Source: Annona cherimola (lineage: Eukaryota > Streptophyta > Magnoliopsida > Magnoliales > Annonaceae). From it: a stretch of 64,000 nucleotides of DNA. Positions 22,001 to 33,835 of the stretch are shown here, piece after piece. The stretch is taken from contig CM059971.1 of assembly GCA_030490835.1 (NCBI GenBank), positions 126,140,564 through 126,204,563 of the forward strand, read 5' to 3'. Made by a program: the position numbers and the translations under genes. Numbering within the stretch: position 1 is the stretch's first letter; every line of letters starts with the position of its first letter. The notes under the pieces are model-generated. The model searched no databases. It was given only the letters and a program-made list of their open reading frames with translations, and was not told the origin of the DNA.

Positions 22001-22315
22001 TGTAGTGGCGTTGAAATACGCCTCTCATGATGATAAAATCAAAATTTACTCCATACATTGTATTTAAAATAATGTATTCTATTACTATATTAATTTTCAT
22101 ACCAATCAGATATGTATATGGATCCCATCTGAAAATGGTATAAATTCAACGTAATAAAATAGTTTGATTTGAATAACAATTTTAAAGTGATTTTTTCAAC
22201 ATCTAAACCGTCTAAAGTATGATTTATTATATATGGATAAATGATTGTATAATGTTTCATTGTATTTTACACATTATGTGGGGTTTATTTTTTGGGTGCA
22301 GTTGTTCCTCTTTTT
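22001..22315 (+). repeat. dispersed non-coding repeat, member 1 of an inverted pair
   Basis: The block from about 22069 to 22280 (landmarks AATCAGATATGTATATGG, AACAATTTTAAAGTGATTTT, ATATGGATAAATGATT) recurs in inverted orientation at 34240-34500 with roughly three quarters identity or better by eye. It sits inside (TA)n tracts at both ends, consistent with insertion into TA. A weaker relative occurs near 60760-60960. Confidence 0.6.
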
Positions 22316-22504
22316 ATATATATATATATATGAATAATAATCCTATACCTTAAATAACAACATCTATTTTAAGTTTTAAATTTTTTTTCCCAATTTTTAT
22401 GTGGGCTAATGTATATTTAGTTCATATACTAAAAGTTGAGTATACAAGATCATTATCCGGCATCTGAGACTGTGCGACCAAGCCTTTGATACTTTGCAAC
22501 CACG

Positions 22505-22830
22505 TATTTTTAGGGTGCTTATGACGAAAATTGTTTAAAGTAAAATTTTTTAATTTAAAACTTTTTATTCTTAGTAGTTACTGTGTTTTTTAATTATTTT
22601 TTCGCACTTTACTATACAATTGTTTATTTTTAATTTATTTTTATACAATTATTCATATAATTGAGTTATCTATTTTAACTTTATTCCTTTTACTCTTCAT
22701 CTTTAACATCGTTTATTATATTATTTTCTATTAATTTTTAAAAAATTTCATAAAAAACTTTTCTTTTAAAAGTTTTCTCTTTTCAAATATATTTTTAAAT
22801 TTTTTTGATTTTTTATGAAACTTTTATATG
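22505..22830 (+). mobile_element. MITE, family B copy
   Basis: Shows the family landmarks TTTTTTAATTATTTTTTCGC, ATACAATTATTCATATAATT and TATTTTAACTTTATT in the usual order. Degraded, with no clear target duplication. Confidence 0.5.
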
Positions 22831-22910
22831 TAATATCTTTTATTTTCGATATTTAAATGGTTGTTAAAAAATTCACTCTACCTATTGTTTTTAGCATTAT
22901 TTATATTATC

Positions 22911-23189
22911 ATGTAAACTTTTTTATTTATTTAATATCACTATATATGGACTACATTTTCGAACATGTAAAATTAATGTAATAAAATGATTTGTTGCTAA
23001 ATATTAATTTTTAAGTAGCATTTTCAACATTTAAATCATCTAAAATATCATGTAAACTTTTTTATTTATTCAATATCACTATATATGGACTACATTTTCG
23101 AACATGTAAAATTAATGTAATAAAATGATTTATTGCTAAATATTAATTTTTAAGTAGCATTTTCAACATTTAAATCATCTAAAATATCA
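22911..23189. repeat. 139-bp tandem duplication
   Basis: Two nearly identical units (start ATGTAAACTTTTTTATTTAT at 22911 and again at 23050) include ACTATATATGGACTACATTT and ATTTTCAACATTTAAATCAT. The unit resembles part of the dispersed repeat at 22001, so the duplication is of a transposon-derived segment. Confidence 0.85.
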
Positions 23190-23937
23190 TGACTAAATGG
23201 ATAAATGATTTGATAAAGGATTACCCTATTCCAATACATATGTGAATGGATCTAATCATCTTTTTTAATTTAGACATAAATGTACCTATTTTTGAACACA
23301 TGTTGCCCATGCAGGTATTAAATTTGAATGAAACTTAGTCTAATAATTAAACAAATAATGTTAAATATAATAAATTAATTAAATTTTCCATTAAGTATCA
23401 AAGTTTTAAATTTTAATAGGTTACATGGAACAACTTATATAGATGTGATCCCATCTATATTTTTTATGAAATTTAATAATTTTTTGAATTTATTTTATAT
23501 TTTATTTTCTTTAATAAAAATAAAAAAAAGGACACATCAAAATCAACTAGTCCTTGACCAATAGCCTAGGTCCTTGTAGAGCACATCAATTCAACATGTC
23601 CTCGATCAAGGGCTTGGATCTTTGCATGGTGGTAGTGGAAGAGGATGTCAATTAACATTCTCTAGACCTATCTCCATGATCATAGATTTAAGATTCTACT
23701 CAACATTGAAGTATATATTTGACTAATATGTATTTACATCACTTCTCAACTCATATTAGAATAAAGCTCTCAGATAATTTTTATAAATTTTCAAATAAGA
23801 TTATAACTTCTCAAATATCAATCGAAGGACTATAGACTCCTAAACATTAAAAGAGAGTCAAACTCCCAAAATTCATATTTGAAACTAGGCCACATACTAA
23901 CAGAGATATTTCCTCTAAGGTGTGGAGGCTCTTTATT

Positions 23938-24070
23938 ATTTATTATTTTTTTGATCCGGTGGTCACAAAATACACTACCTTGGACGAATTGCTGGTGCAG
24001 ATAGCTGAACCCTGGACCTCAAGTATGGGAGCCCGGACATGTTACCATGGCAATAAAGGCCATGACACAA
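23938..24070 (-). mobile_element. SINE-like element with 12-bp target-site duplication
   Basis: Perfect flanks aggctctttatt at 23926-23937 and 24071-24082 bracket ~133 bases. On the minus strand a tRNA-like head (TGGCCTTTATTGCCATGG, then CCAGGGTTCAGC as a degenerate box B) precedes an A/T-rich tail. Retroposition is supported by the duplication; promoter boxes are weak. Confidence 0.6.
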
Positions 24071-24302
24071 AGGCTCTTTATTGGATATGAGAATTTAATA
24101 AATGTTTACATTTCAGTTCATGATGATTCAGATCATTAAGCTGGTTGCACAAAATGGGTGAGCTATAGCCAAAGAACAAATGGATGATCATGGTTGTCTA
24201 ATTATTGTGTTTTCTATTGAAAATTTGTTTACTGTTTTAATTTTTTGAGCCATAGTTTCCATCGTCATCCAGTCTCTGCAATCTTTCAGGCTCATGGTGA
24301 TT

Positions 24303-24559
24303 TGTGATGATACGTGTTTTAGTTTTTTATCTACACTTCATCGACTTTCATGGCCTAAGTTGATGTGCTCGATGTTGGATTTTGGGACTTATATGTATAA
24401 TAATTATATATACACTATCATAAAATTGAGTTGTGATGATACATGTTTTAGTTTTTTATCTACACTTCATCGACTTTCATGGCCTAAGTTGATGTGCTCG
24501 ATGTTGGATTTTGGGGCTTATATGTATAATAATTATATATACACTATCATAAAATTGAG
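24303..24559 (+). repeat. 129-bp tandem duplication spanning the 5' end of a copia LTR
   Basis: Units start TGTGATGATAC at 24303 and TGTGATGATAC again at 24432, and each contains flanking host sequence plus the first ~58 bases of the LTR (TGTTGGATTTTGGG...). The duplicated segment therefore arose after the retroelement inserted. Because 129 is divisible by three, it yields a spurious repeated peptide in one frame. Confidence 0.85.
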
Positions 24560-24966
24560 ACCCAAAATAATTAAGTGATCTCATAAGGTTTAATAAACCC
24601 AAATCATCTAACAGAGTATGGGTTTCCTATGCGTAGATACCCTATTGCCTATTTTCGAATTTCTATTTTTATGATGGACTAAATTAGAAATTAGAAAGAT
24701 GGGTACGCTAGATATATACGGTTGTGGTCCCCAGGTTATGCACCTAATTAAGATTTCTTTTCTAACATCCCATCATTGAAAAAAAGGAGTTACCTTCTCC
24801 AAAAAACCCTAGGGCATTAACTTAGAAGACCCAGAAACCACAAGATTTAAGAACAACTCATCCTATGGATTCAGGTATGCTTCCGCTTATGATTTATTTT
24901 TCTTAGTGATTTAGTATGGAGAATCTTGGGGTGATTATGGATTTAATCAATAAGGTTTTCCCAACA
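24502..24966 (+). repeat. copia 5' LTR (465 bp)
   Basis: Starts TGTTGG, ends CCCAACA, and is followed two bases later by the tRNA-Met primer-binding site. Its first 58 bases are also present in the tandem duplicate upstream. Confidence 0.9.
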
Positions 24967-25092
24967 AGTGGTATCAGAGCAATCTTCATGTCGAATCATT
25001 GAAATTTTTTCTCAATTTAATTTATTTGGATCTTAGGATTATGTTGTTAATTCAATTCTGGGTCATATGATATTATTTGGTTTAATATCGTT

Positions 25093-25372
25093 GGGTTTTG
25101 ATCGGGTGCACCCAGGAGCATTGAGCCTCAATGCTCCCAAGTGCATACACTTATTTTTTTAATTTTTTTTCAAAATTTTTTTACATGAATGTTAATCTAA
25201 TTGTACTGATTTTTAAAAATTCAAAATAAATATATAAAATATCCAAAAATGGTAAAAATTTATACATATGTTAAATACACTTAGATTAATAAGTTCATGA
25301 AAAAAGTTTGAAAAAAATAAAAAAAATAGGTTTATGCGCACGGGTGCATTGAACCAGAGCCCAATATCGTTT
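25093..25372. mobile_element. fold-back MITE (family A) nested in the copia leader, 9-bp TSD
   Basis: Ends GGGTTTTGATCGGGTGCACC and, inverted, GGGCTCTGGTTCAATGCACC form terminal inverted repeats. The flanks aatatcgtt at 25084-25092 and 25373-25381 are a perfect 9-bp target duplication, the length typical of Mutator-like elements. The core CCAAAAATGGTAAAAATTTA is shared with other family A copies. Confidence 0.85.
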
Positions 25373-26874
25373 TGGCACAAGATCATACAGATGGTTTCCT
25401 ATGGATTCAGTGGCATCGTCAACGGCACTGGTTGTGGCTGCTATAGTTTTCGAAACATAAAAAAAAAAAAAAACCCAAAAGGGTTGTAACCCACCTTTAA
25501 TGGTTGCCACTGCAGTTTTTCTTTTTTGTTTACTATTGAAATGGAAATGGCAGGCGATGACAGGCTGTTTATTTTTGGCTGCCAAAATTTTTAAAAAAAA
25601 TTTAATGGATTGCTGGAAGGATTCAGCAACTGCAAGCGGCTGCTGGACGCCTGGATGGGCAACGACTCAGCGGAGCAACGACACCGTGGATGGCCGCCGG
25701 ACGCCGTGGATGGTCGCTGTTGCGACATGGAAGCTAATAGGTTAGGGTTTTTTTCTTTTGGGGAAGAGAAGGACTTTTTCACAAAATCCCCTAAACCAAA
25801 ACAATTTTGCACAAAAATTCCAATATTAAAACGTTTTACACATAAGCTAAGTGGCAAATCCAGCTAGCCTCTTTTGCGTCTGGGCCAAAAGCTAAGCCCA
25901 GTCCCAAAAGTCCAGTCCTAAAGCCAACCCTGTTTGCATTTCTCTTTCTTTGGCCCGGTCCACAGGCCCATTCCAGTTTAGGTCTAGACCTACGAGGGCG
26001 GCTCAAATAGTAAGCCCAGGTGACCTGAATCTAGTAGGCCCAAATTACAAAAGGCCCTATTCCTGCTGGACACGTGGCAGCCTGATAGCCGTCCATAGTA
26101 TTTTTGACATATGTTATGATCTCAATATCCAATTTGGACGATCCAATAGTGATTTACTATATTTTTGAACATTCTGAATCAAATGGAAGGGTCCGATTGA
26201 GCCAAGTAGGTACAAAAATATCAATTTTGTGAATTTTATGTATATGCATGCAATTTTTGAATTATATGTGCAATTAATTCATATGTTTAGTTTATGAAAA
26301 TTTAGAAAACAATTTGTGACTAATTTTCATGTATTCATGATTTGTTGCTTTCTATTAAAATTTTAAATTAACCTATTGTCATGCAAAATTCAACTTTTGG
26401 ATCTTTTGGAATTTAAAATTTGAATAATAGCACAAATATTCTTTATAAATGTCTAATGTTTTAAAATAAATTAATTGAAATAACATGCTACCAAAGTAGT
26501 CTCTCTTGTGTAGGTTAATTTATTTTTGAAATATTAAGATGATTGTGTGAGTGTAGTTCATGCGAATATTAATTGGCCCAAAGGAAGGTTAATTTTTGGC
26601 CGAATTGCATGCACACGTGTGGTAATAAATATGTGATAATTATTTGACTTTCCATGTGAATAGTAAGTCGATCCAAAGAAAGACTTATTATTTTGACAGA
26701 ACTTGATTATCAATATTTGATTACCACAACAAGAGTACCATTTATAAGTTAATATTTCTGTCCAAAGAGTAGATATTAATGTTGTGCTAGGTATCTTGTG
26801 ATGGGTCTTGCCATTATTTAAAATTTTCTAAGGTTTTATATGAAACTTATGTGAAGATGTTGTTTTGTTCTATT

Positions 26875-27481
26875 TTCAGCTAATATACCTGTTTCTACTA
26901 TATCTGTTAACATCAATTCTATTCCCATGCTGAACGGAACCAATTTCGAGAAATGGAAAGAAAATATTATGATCATTCTTTGCTGTATGGATCTTGACCT
27001 TGCATTGAGGGTTAAATAACCCACCCCTCTTACGGCTGCAAGTTCCATTGAGGAAAAAGAGGACTTTGAGAGGTGGGATCGTTCAAATCATATGAGTTTT
27101 ATGATCATATGCAAAACTATTCCAGAAGCTTTTAGGGTTGGTGTATCTGATCAAAGTACTATTGCTAAGGATTTTCTTAATGAAATCGAAAAGCGCTTTG
27201 AAAAAAGCGATAAGGCTGAAATAAGTTCGACTTCGTCAAGCTTTGTTTCAATGGGGTATAAGGGCAAAGGAAACATGAGGGAGTATATCATTGAGATGTC
27301 TCATATTGCTTCTAAACTAAAGGCACTCAGGTTACAGTTGTCTGGTGATTTGCTAATGCATTTAGTTTTGATCTTTCTTCCTGCACAATTCAATCAGTTT
27401 AAGATTAGCTATAATGTCAGAAACAGAAATGATCTCTTAATGAGCTCATTTCACACTGTGTGGAAGAAGAAGAAAGAATGA
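26875..27481 (+). pseudogene. copia gag remnant
   Basis: The reading contains IPMLNGTNFEKWKENIMIIL near the start, a stop around 27017, then the Gag segment with FLNEIEKRFEKSDKAE and MREYIIEMSHIASKLKAL, typical of plant copia Gag (UBN2-type). The zinc knuckle is not visible before the frame is lost. Confidence 0.8.
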
Positions 27482-27559
27482 AGGATTGTACCAAATATTA
27501 CGCTTGACGTGAAAAGAAAGGTATGTTTCGTACTTTGGTTTGTTCTGATGTTAATTTAA

Positions 27560-28140
27560 CTTCTGTACTTAGATATACTTGGTGGATAGATTCTGATGCT
27601 ACTACTCACATAAGTGTGTCTATACAGGGTTGCTTGAGCTGCCGAAAGCCAAACGATGCTGAAATATTTATATATAGGAGATGACAAATCAGTTGAAGTT
27701 GAGAAAATAGACATATTTCGGTTATTATTAAAAACTAATTTTTATTTGGATTTGAAAGAGACATATATTATACCATCTTGTAGGCGGAATTTGGCTTCTA
27801 TTTCTGTATTGGACAAATCTGGTTATTGTTGTTCATTTGGAAATAGTCAGTTTATTCTTTCTTTAAATTCAAATATTGTGCGTATCGGCTCTTTATCTTG
27901 TTATGATAACCTTTATTTGCTTGATATAGTTGCCTCTTTTGTTGAATCATTACATGTGAATTCACGTGATAAGAAACGAAAATTAACTTATGAGAATTCT
28001 ATTTCACTTTGGCACAAATGTTTAAGACATATTTCTAAACAAAGATTGAGAGACTTGTGTCAGATGAAATTCTTAATCCTCTTGATTTGTCAGATTTCTA
28101 AGTCTGTGTTGATTGTGTTAAGGAAAAATAGACAAACATA
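27560..28140 (+). pseudogene. copia protease / GAG-pre-integrase remnant
   Basis: WWIDSDATTHIS corresponds to the protease active-site region (a D-S-G/A-A motif with an acidic substitution). A frame change follows, then the pre-integrase block SLWHKCLRHISKQRLRDLC with the expected His residues. Frames are broken. Confidence 0.75.
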
Positions 28141-29027
28141 AGGAGATTCAGTGCCAACAGGTCTTCAGACGTCTCAGAACTAATACATACGGACATTTAT
28201 GGGTCATTCCCTACGACTTCTTAGAATGGTCAGCAACATTTTATTACGTTCATAGACGATTTCTCTCGTTATGGATACTATCTCATCATGAGAAGTCTCA
28301 ATCACCGTACGTGTTTAAAATTTTTAAAGCCAAAGTTGAAAATCAACTTAACAAAAGAATTAAGGCTGTTAGATTTGATCATGGTGGTGAATACTACGGT
28401 AGATATGACGGATCCGGTGAACAACACCAGGGCCTTTTGCCAAATTCTTAGAAGAGTGCAGTATTATCCCACAGTACACCATGTCAGAAAGTCCTACAAA
28501 ACTTTAAATGACATAGTAAGGTGTAATAGCCCTGAACCGAATCCCACATCGAAAAGGGGAGAAAGTTCCTGGTAGTTTATAAGTGGGCCTCAAGTTCAAT
28601 ATAGTGTGACGCGTTTTAAAGCCGTGCGGCTAAGCTGTCAGGCCAGAGCGGACAATATTACACTGTGAGGCCCATAGCCCGCAGGCCCAATGGACGTTTT
28701 CTGGGTTTGTGTGCTCTGTGCGTCAGACCTAATGGTTGCTTTTCTGGGTCTGTGCGTGACAGTAAGGAGTATGATCAATCGTACTACCTTACCAAACTCA
28801 CTCTGGGGAGAGACATTAAAGACTGCAGATTATGTCCTTAGCAGAGTACCAATCAGGGCAGCTGCTAAAATCCCTTATGAATTATGGATGGGCAAAAAGT
28901 ATGTCGTAAAGCATTTACGCATTTGGGATTGTCCAACCGAGGCAAGATCTTATAGGCCAAATGAAAAGAAACTATACTTAAGAACAATTAGCAGTTATTT
29001 CGTTGGATATTCTGAATGGTCTTAGGG
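28140..29027 (+). pseudogene. copia integrase remnant, split by a solo LTR
   Basis: The upstream half shows scrambled integrase sequence ending at KTLNDIVR. After the 240-base insertion the downstream half resumes at SMINRTTLPNSLWGETLKTA and IPYELWMGKKYVVKHLRIW, the conserved C-terminal integrase region of copia elements. Confidence 0.85.
28522..28761 (+). mobile_element. solo LTR of the TRIM family nested in copia integrase
   Basis: The 240 bases begin TGTAATAGCCCTGAACCG and end GTGCGTGACA. The flanks gtaagg at 28516-28521 and 28762-28767 are a perfect duplication, and removing the insert plus one flank restores the integrase reading. Internal blocks match both LTRs of the TRIM at 4773-5304. 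Confidence 0.9.
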
Positions 29028-29339
29028 TATAAATTTTATAATTTCACATCTAGATCCTTTTTTGAAACGGGAAATACTCGGTTCTTTGAGGAAATTGAGC
29101 TTGGGGGGATAAGGTTAGAAACTATGTCTTTGAGGAGGAATTGGTAACTTTTCCTTCAATTGTTGTTCCTGACATGGTTCAAGTAATAATATCAGAACCA
29201 CAAGACATTGTTGACACCTCCTTGATCAACATCAATAGAATATTCCTGTTGATCAAGTTCAACAACCTCAAGAACCAATGTCATTAAGGAGATCCACTAG
29301 AGAAAAGGAGAAATGCAATTTCTAATGATTATATTATCT

Positions 29340-30900
29340 TTCTCTAAGAACATCAGGATGACATTGCAATGATGGAAAATGATCCTATCAACTTTCGTGA
29401 AGCAATGCAAAGCAACAATTCTCAAAAGTGAATTAATGCCATGAATAAAGAGATTAAGTCCATGAAAGACAATAATGTTTGGGAACTCGTTTCATTGCCC
29501 CAAGGTGCAAAACCCATTGGTTGTAAATGAATATTTAAAACCAAAAGGAATTCAAAGGGTCATGTGAAAAGGTATAAGACTCGTCTTGTCACAAAGGGAT
29601 TTATTCAAAAGGAAGACATTGATTATAAAAGAATTTTCTCTCCAGTTTCATTAGGATAATAATAGCTTTAATGACACATTTTGACTTGAGCTACATCAGA
29701 TGGACGTCATTTTTCAATGGTGCTATTGATGAGACCATTTACAAGGTACAACACCAAAAAATTTTGTGTCTGAATATGCAAAATGAATGGTCTGTAAACT
29801 AAAGAAATGCATCTATGGGCTCAAGCAAGCTTTTCCTCAATGGTATTACAAGTTTCATCAAGTTGTCATCTCATTCGGTTTCAAGATGAATATGATTGAT
29901 GACTGTGCATACCACAAGTTCTGTAGGAGTAAACGTATTTTTTTGGTTTTATATGTCGATGACACACTGCTTACCAGTAACGATATAGGTTTATTGTATG
30001 AAACTAAGAGATTTCTATCAAACAAATTTGAGATAAAAGATCTTGGTGAAACAACTTTTGTATTAAGAATTCAGATACATTGGGATCGTTCTCGAGGTAT
30101 TCTTGGATTATCATAAAAGGCCTATATTGAAAGAGTACTTGAAATATTTAGCATGCAGGATTATAAACCAAGAGATACTCCCGTTGCTAAGAGAAACAAA
30201 TTTAGTCTCGATCAGTGCCCTAAGAATGATTTCGAATGTAAGGAAATGCAAAAGATCCCTTATGCTTCAGCAGTAGGAAGTTTGCTATATGCCCAAGTTT
30301 GTACACGTCCAGATGTAGCATTAATTGTTGGGATGTTGAGTAGATACTTGAGTAATCCAGGAATGGATCATCGGAAAGCAGCCAAAAGAGTTTTAAGATA
30401 CTTGCAGAGAATAAAATACTACATGCTCACATACAGGAGGTCGTATAACACAAAGATCATTGGATATTCATATTCCGACCATGTTGGATGCCAAGACAGT
30501 CTTAGATCCACTTCGGGCTATATTTATCTGTTTGCTGGAGGGGCTGTCTCCTGGAGGAGTGCTAAGCAGACACTCGTTGCTTCTTCCACCATGGAAGCTA
30601 AATTTATAACATATTTTGAGGCATCCAATCAGGCCATATGGCTGCAAAATTTTATCACGAGGCTGCGAATTGTGGCTGGAATTGAAATACCACTCAAGTT
30701 ATTTTGTGACAATAACTTAGTAGTCCTATATTCCAACAACAACAGTAGCTCAACGAAGTCAAAGTTCATTAACCTCAATTTTCTAGTTGTTGAGGAAAGA
30801 ATTCAGAAAAGTCAAGTGTCTATAGAGCACATAGGAATAAACTATATGATTGCGGATCTGTTGACTAAGGGACTACCACCCAAGGTCTTTCATAAGTAAA
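29340..30900 (+). pseudogene. copia reverse transcriptase and RNase H remnant
   Basis: Reverse transcriptase pieces include NAMNKEIKSMKDNNVWELV, CIYGLKQAFPQWYYKF and the catalytic YVDDTLL (usual copia YVDD box). RNase H pieces include YASAVGSLLYAQVCTRPDVA, STSGYIYLFAGGAVSWRSAK and SSTMEAKF. Several stops (for example before 29455, 29528 and 30116) and frameshifts break it. Confidence 0.9.
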
Positions 30901-31338
30901 CTGCTCACATGGGTATTGTGTCACTTGATGATATTCTAGTTTAGTGGGAGTTTGTATTTTATGCTTTTCTAGTTGATTGTTTATTACAGATATGGATATT
31001 TTATGTAGAAATAAAGTTTTCGATATTTTGGTTATTCCGTATTTTGGTTTTGGTTTAATCTCGCCAAATAAGTTGGACTAGTTGGAAATAAGCATGTTAG
31101 ATCACATTACATGTAATTTCAATGCCACGCATCCATACTTGATCTATGTCATTTTGTTATGTTTGATATATGTGACCATAGATGAGTCTAGTTACGATGA
31201 ATATAACAAAGACTGTTTTGATCCTATGTTGGCATAACAAATGGACAAGATTGTTCGAATATAATTTTGGTTATGATAGCAGAAAGTTTTGAGCTCATAA
31301 GGTTATATATAAAATTATATGTAGTCCAAATGAGATAT

Positions 31339-31800
31339 TGTTATATTTTTAGACTTACATGTATAATAATTATATATACCCTATCATAAAATTGAGGCTC
31401 AAATTATTAAGTGATCTCATAAGGTTTAATGGACTCAAATCATCTAATAAAGTATGAGTCTCTCATGCGTAGATATACTATTATTTATTTTCTATTTTCT
31501 ATTTTTGTAATGGACTAAATTAGAAATTAAAAAGAAGAATATGCTATATATACGGTTGTGGTCCCTAAGGTATGCACCTAATTAGGGTTTCTTTTCTAAT
31601 ATCTCATCACTGGAAAAGAGGGGCTACATTCTCCAGAAAATCCTAGGGAATTAACTTGGAAGACCCAGAAACCACAAAATTAAAGAACAATTGCTCCCAT
31701 GAATTCAGGTACACTTTCATTTATGATTTATTTTTCTTAGTGATTTAGTATGGAGGATTCTGGGGTGATTATAAATTTAATCAATAAAGTTTTCCCAACA
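31339..31800 (+). repeat. copia 3' LTR (462 bp)
   Basis: Directly preceded by the polypurine-like tract GTCCAAATGAGATAT, then TGTTATATTTTTAG and the LTR body to TTTTCCCAACA. Co-linear with the 5' LTR. Confidence 0.9.
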
Positions 31801-32448
31801 CTCGAATGTTATCGTCTCATGCTCTCAGCTTGATACGCCTATCATTGAAAATTTGAAATTTGCTTAACGAAAGTTGTGAGACAGTATCAAGTACATAGTA
31901 TATAACATCTACTGTGAGAAACTGACGGGAAATTATAGAAGGGCAACAAAGTCAAATTCTCATCAACCCTTTCTTAAATCTATGACATCTTGGCTATGTC
32001 GTGTGTATGATTTCTTTCTATTTATAATTTCAAGCTTAATTGTGAAAAATTTGAGAACTTGATAAGCATAAAAAATTCGACAGGAATGTTTTTGAAATAG
32101 ATTTGAGTAATGATATGATATGATAGGCCAGTAATTAGAATAAAGTTATTATAAATTAGAAGTTTATTGAGTGATGTTAAAAAACGATTATAAATTAGTA
32201 TTGTTGTATGGAAAAGTATATAGAGAAGAAGAGGTAAAAAACCATTCTTGGTTACCGAATGCACCTTAGATGCACTTGCTTTTCCTACCACTGGTGAGCA
32301 ACCCGCCTAAGATAAACATAGGCCATTTGACACAAGTAATAAATGATTTAAATATTAAGTGTGTGAAAAAATAAATTTAAAATATCTGTATACTATAATT
32401 TGAAGTGGGATTAAAATTATTTAATTAGAAAATTTATGAAAGCATTGT

Positions 32449-32833
32449 CTTAGGATCAGTTATTTTGCAGAAAATTCATGAACTTTTAATACAGTGCAAA
32501 ACTCTATTTTTTAAAATATTTTTTTAAAAATCTTTTTATAGGTGTATTTAACTTACGTATTAAGTTTTATCATTTTTGGAAATATGTAAATATATTTTTA
32601 ATTTTTTTTAAAATAGGGGTATTTTAGTCATTGAAAATTACTAAAACCTCCTCTATTTTAAAAAAATACATACACATTTTCAAAAATAGTAAAATTTAGC
32701 TTATAGATTCAATACCTTAGATTAACAGGTTTATAAAAAGATTTTTAAAAAAGTATTTAAAAAGGAAAGATTTTGCACCTTGATGTATTGAAATTTTAAT
32801 GCATCCGGGTATATTGAAAACTATTTAAAAAAA
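32449..32833. mobile_element. fold-back MITE, family A
   Basis: Two arms mirror each other around 32640, with the core TATCATTTTTGGAAATATG on one side and its inverse TTTTCAAAAATAGTAAAATT on the other. Ends carry TGCA-containing sequence as in relatives. No clear target duplication. Confidence 0.6.
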
Positions 32834-32889
32834 TGAGGTTTTGCACCATAATGGGCAAGGAGAAAGCACTGGAAGGAATTATTGATGGG

Positions 32890-33287
32890 TGATGTTTCAA
32901 TACATCCTCATGCATTGAAATTTTAATGTGTCTAAGGTAAAAATCCCTTTTAAATTTTTTTTTTGAAATTCTTTTTACAAAATTGTTAATCTAAGTGTAT
33001 TTAATTTATAAATCAAAATTTATCATTTTTTGAAATATGTTTATATTTTTTTAAAATTTTAAAATAAGGGTACTTTAGTCATTTTAAATGACTAATATAA
33101 TCCTGTTTTTAAAATATATATATATATATATATCTAAAAATAGTAAAACTTAATACATAAATTAAATATACCTAGGTTAACAATTTTATAAAAAGACTTT
33201 CAAAAAAATATTAAGAAATGAGATTTTGCACCTTGATGCATTGAAATTTCCAAGCATCAAGATATATTAAAACATTACTCATCATCG
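32890..33287. mobile_element. fold-back MITE, family A, second tandem copy
   Basis: The start TGATGTTTCAATACATCC is mirrored by the end GATATATTAAAACATTA; arms are ~180 bases with the shared core ATTTATCATTTTTTGAAATA. A (TA)n run lies in the right arm. Confidence 0.65.
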
Positions 33288-33835
33288 ATTATATTTAGTT
33301 TGCAATGGGATTTTCCATTTGAAAATTTTTATAATTTCTCGATTCCCATGCAGGCTTCCATTTTCAAATACATAATAATTTTTAATTTATTATTATTATC
33401 TAAGAGAAATGATTTTGTTAGTGTGAACTAAGTATATCTCAAAAAATTTATTTAAAAACTTTTTTTTTCCATAAACTAGTTAATAACCCATACACGGGGT
33501 GATTCGAAGCCAGGTTTGCTCATGTAGTGACACCTAACTTACGACGATGCAGCATGTGTTGTGGCAATGAAGGGCTTGTTTTAAAGAACATGAAATTTTT
33601 GAATTGAATTTGTGTCTCAATTTCTAAAATTGCTTTATGAAATTCTAATATGGGATTTATTTGTGGAGTAATGAAACTTTGGAATGAAAAATTTTTAGAG
33701 TAAAATTTTTTAAATGCAAAGAAAATGATATGGTACGATAAGGGTAATGATGAATAGTAAAAAGAATAAAGTTAAATTGATAAGTTAGTTATATTAGTAA
33801 TACAGAAATAATTGAAATATGTGTTTGGTTGGGCT

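Larger units (their letters stand above)
21634..24301. other. AT-rich intergenic repeats before the copia element
   Basis: After the 3' UTR of the OB-fold gene there is no gene. Contents are a dispersed repeat at 22001-22315, a family B MITE near 22505-22830, a 139-bp tandem duplication at 22911-23189 and a SINE at 23938-24070. Confidence 0.6.
24502..31800 (+). mobile_element. degenerate Ty1/copia LTR retrotransposon, 7.3 kb
   Basis: 5' LTR 24502-24966 and 3' LTR 31339-31800 both begin TGTT and end TTTTCCCAACA, and they differ at roughly 10-15% of positions by eye. Target duplication ctcga lies at 24497-24501 and 31801-31805. The PBS TGGTATCAGAGC at 24969-24980 matches initiator tRNA-Met. 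Internal order is gag, protease/pre-integrase, integrase, reverse transcriptase, RNase H, the copia order. Many stops and frameshifts make it non-autonomous. The leader carries a MITE (25093-25372) and the integrase region a solo LTR (28522-28761). The divergent LTRs and nested insertions make it one of the older elements here. Confidence 0.95.

Noticed and set aside
24294..24578. Open frame with a 43-residue peptide repeated twice
   Set aside because: The repeat is the 129-bp tandem duplication of LTR plus flank; its length divisible by three keeps the frame open by chance.
33470..33590. tRNA-like segment with GGCTTCGAATCACC on the minus strand
   Set aside because: It could be another SINE, but the box A is unclear and the flanks do not give a convincing target duplication, so it is only mentioned within the intergenic entry.
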